The translations under genes were made by a program, and so were the position numbers. The notes under the pieces were generated by a model that did not search any database, was not told the DNA's origin, and saw only the letters and a list, made by a program, of their open reading frames with translations. Shown piece by piece: positions 63,647 to 64,000 of a DNA stretch of 64,000 nucleotides (within the stretch, counting starts at the first letter, position 1; every line of letters begins with the position of its first letter). Source of the DNA: Nannochloris sp. 'desiccata' (Eukaryota > Chlorophyta > Trebouxiophyceae > Chlorellales > Chlorellaceae); contig JAGTXX020000011.1 of the NCBI GenBank assembly GCA_019044685.2, forward strand, positions 930,001 through 994,000, given 5' to 3'.

Positions 63647-64000
63647 AAATAGTTTTTGGGACCGAAGAGAGCGCTCCTGAAGAGAGCGCTAATAAAATGT
63701 AAATCTGATGCCAAGAACTGCATAGAAAGCATAGAAAGTTAGATAAGTGTACAATCACCATGAGAAAAGTCAATTTACGTGCTGCCGAAGCAGGTTTCAC
63801 CAGCAGGGTCGGCTTTTCCCAGCTACTGACCCGGACTCCGGAGGAAATGAGTTCGGCCCGCGCCACCATTATTTTATTTCTCAAATCGCATTTAGTTTAA
63901 GCGTACATATTATACTCTTATTTATTCGTATAAAACAAAGTTGTTTGACTGCTCGGACTAGCGGACCAGAGTTTATTTTGACACAAGATTTCGATTAATT
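63647..64000. other. right-edge intergenic region with a 12-bp direct repeat
   Basis: A 12-bp word GAAGAGAGCGCT occurs at 63664-63675 and 63679-63690 just after the RPA49 stop, followed by TGTAA (63699) as a likely poly(A) signal. A 46-codon ORF (63760-63900) is present, but nothing supports its expression. Confidence 0.5.

Overview
This is nuclear DNA from a eukaryotic photosynthetic organism, almost certainly a green alga (chlorophyte). The evidence is a spliced photosystem I psaK gene, a plastid triose-phosphate translocator, a DEG8-type thylakoid-lumen protease, a BADC-type regulator of plastid acetyl-CoA carboxylase, an HMA1-type P-type ATPase, plant-type HISN7 and a plant-type histidyl-tRNA synthetase with a long N-terminal extension. 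Genes are closely packed on both strands (about 31 in 64 kb). About half are intronless; the rest have short introns (77-285 nt in my models) that are GT-AG apart from two convincing GC-AG cases. The standard genetic code is used, with TAA, TAG and TGA all acting as stops. A small-genome trebouxiophyte would fit, but that is an inference.

Layout. 1-4.7 kb: 5' part of BTAF1/MOT1 (minus, runs off the left edge), a methyltransferase and a secreted trypsin-like protease. 4.7-5.6 kb: a repeat copy and a short orphan gene. 5.8-17.7 kb: HISN7, HisRS, ENGase, HMA1 and diaminopimelate decarboxylase. 18-29.4 kb: triose-phosphate translocator, spermidine synthase, a Gly-rich orphan, a longin-domain protein, a START-like protein, 6-phosphogluconolactonase and a PHD/GNAT/GATA-finger chromatin protein. 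29.6-34.2 kb: a PIG-X-like GPI-synthesis subunit and a PPR protein. 34.2-39.4 kb: the only clear accessory island, a nest of mobile-element debris. It holds a broken Ty3/gypsy reverse transcriptase, a tyrosine-recombinase-like reading frame with a frame-broken upstream part, duplicated blocks of about 0.65 kb, and a heptad-repeat coiled-coil/membrane ORF. 39.5-53.7 kb: CMS1, TSPO, DEG8, DDX24/MAK5, a ubiquitin protease, a VMA12-like factor, BADC and psaK. 53.7-55.1 kb: hairpin-rich repeats and a decayed glutathione S-transferase. 55.2-63.7 kb: xanthine dehydrogenase, a 67-residue membrane protein placed 39 nt before ICP55, ICP55 itself, and the Pol I subunit RPA49.

Pathway themes. Plastid functions (PsaK, TPT, HMA1, DEG8, BADC, and LysA and HISN7 of plastid amino-acid synthesis) sit among housekeeping genes without operon-like grouping. 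Three genes concern rRNA production or ribosome assembly (CMS1, DDX24/MAK5, RPA49), and two concern glycan or GPI metabolism (ENGase, PIG-X).

The parts most worth following up are: the 34-39 kb island, whose element has a related copy at 4.7 kb; the PHD-GNAT-double-GATA protein; the two GC-AG introns; the perfect hairpin upstream of psaK; and the possible two-gene transcript at 59.9-61.6 kb. Exon boundaries were read by eye from splice consensus and frame continuity. Family calls are from recognised motifs, not searches.
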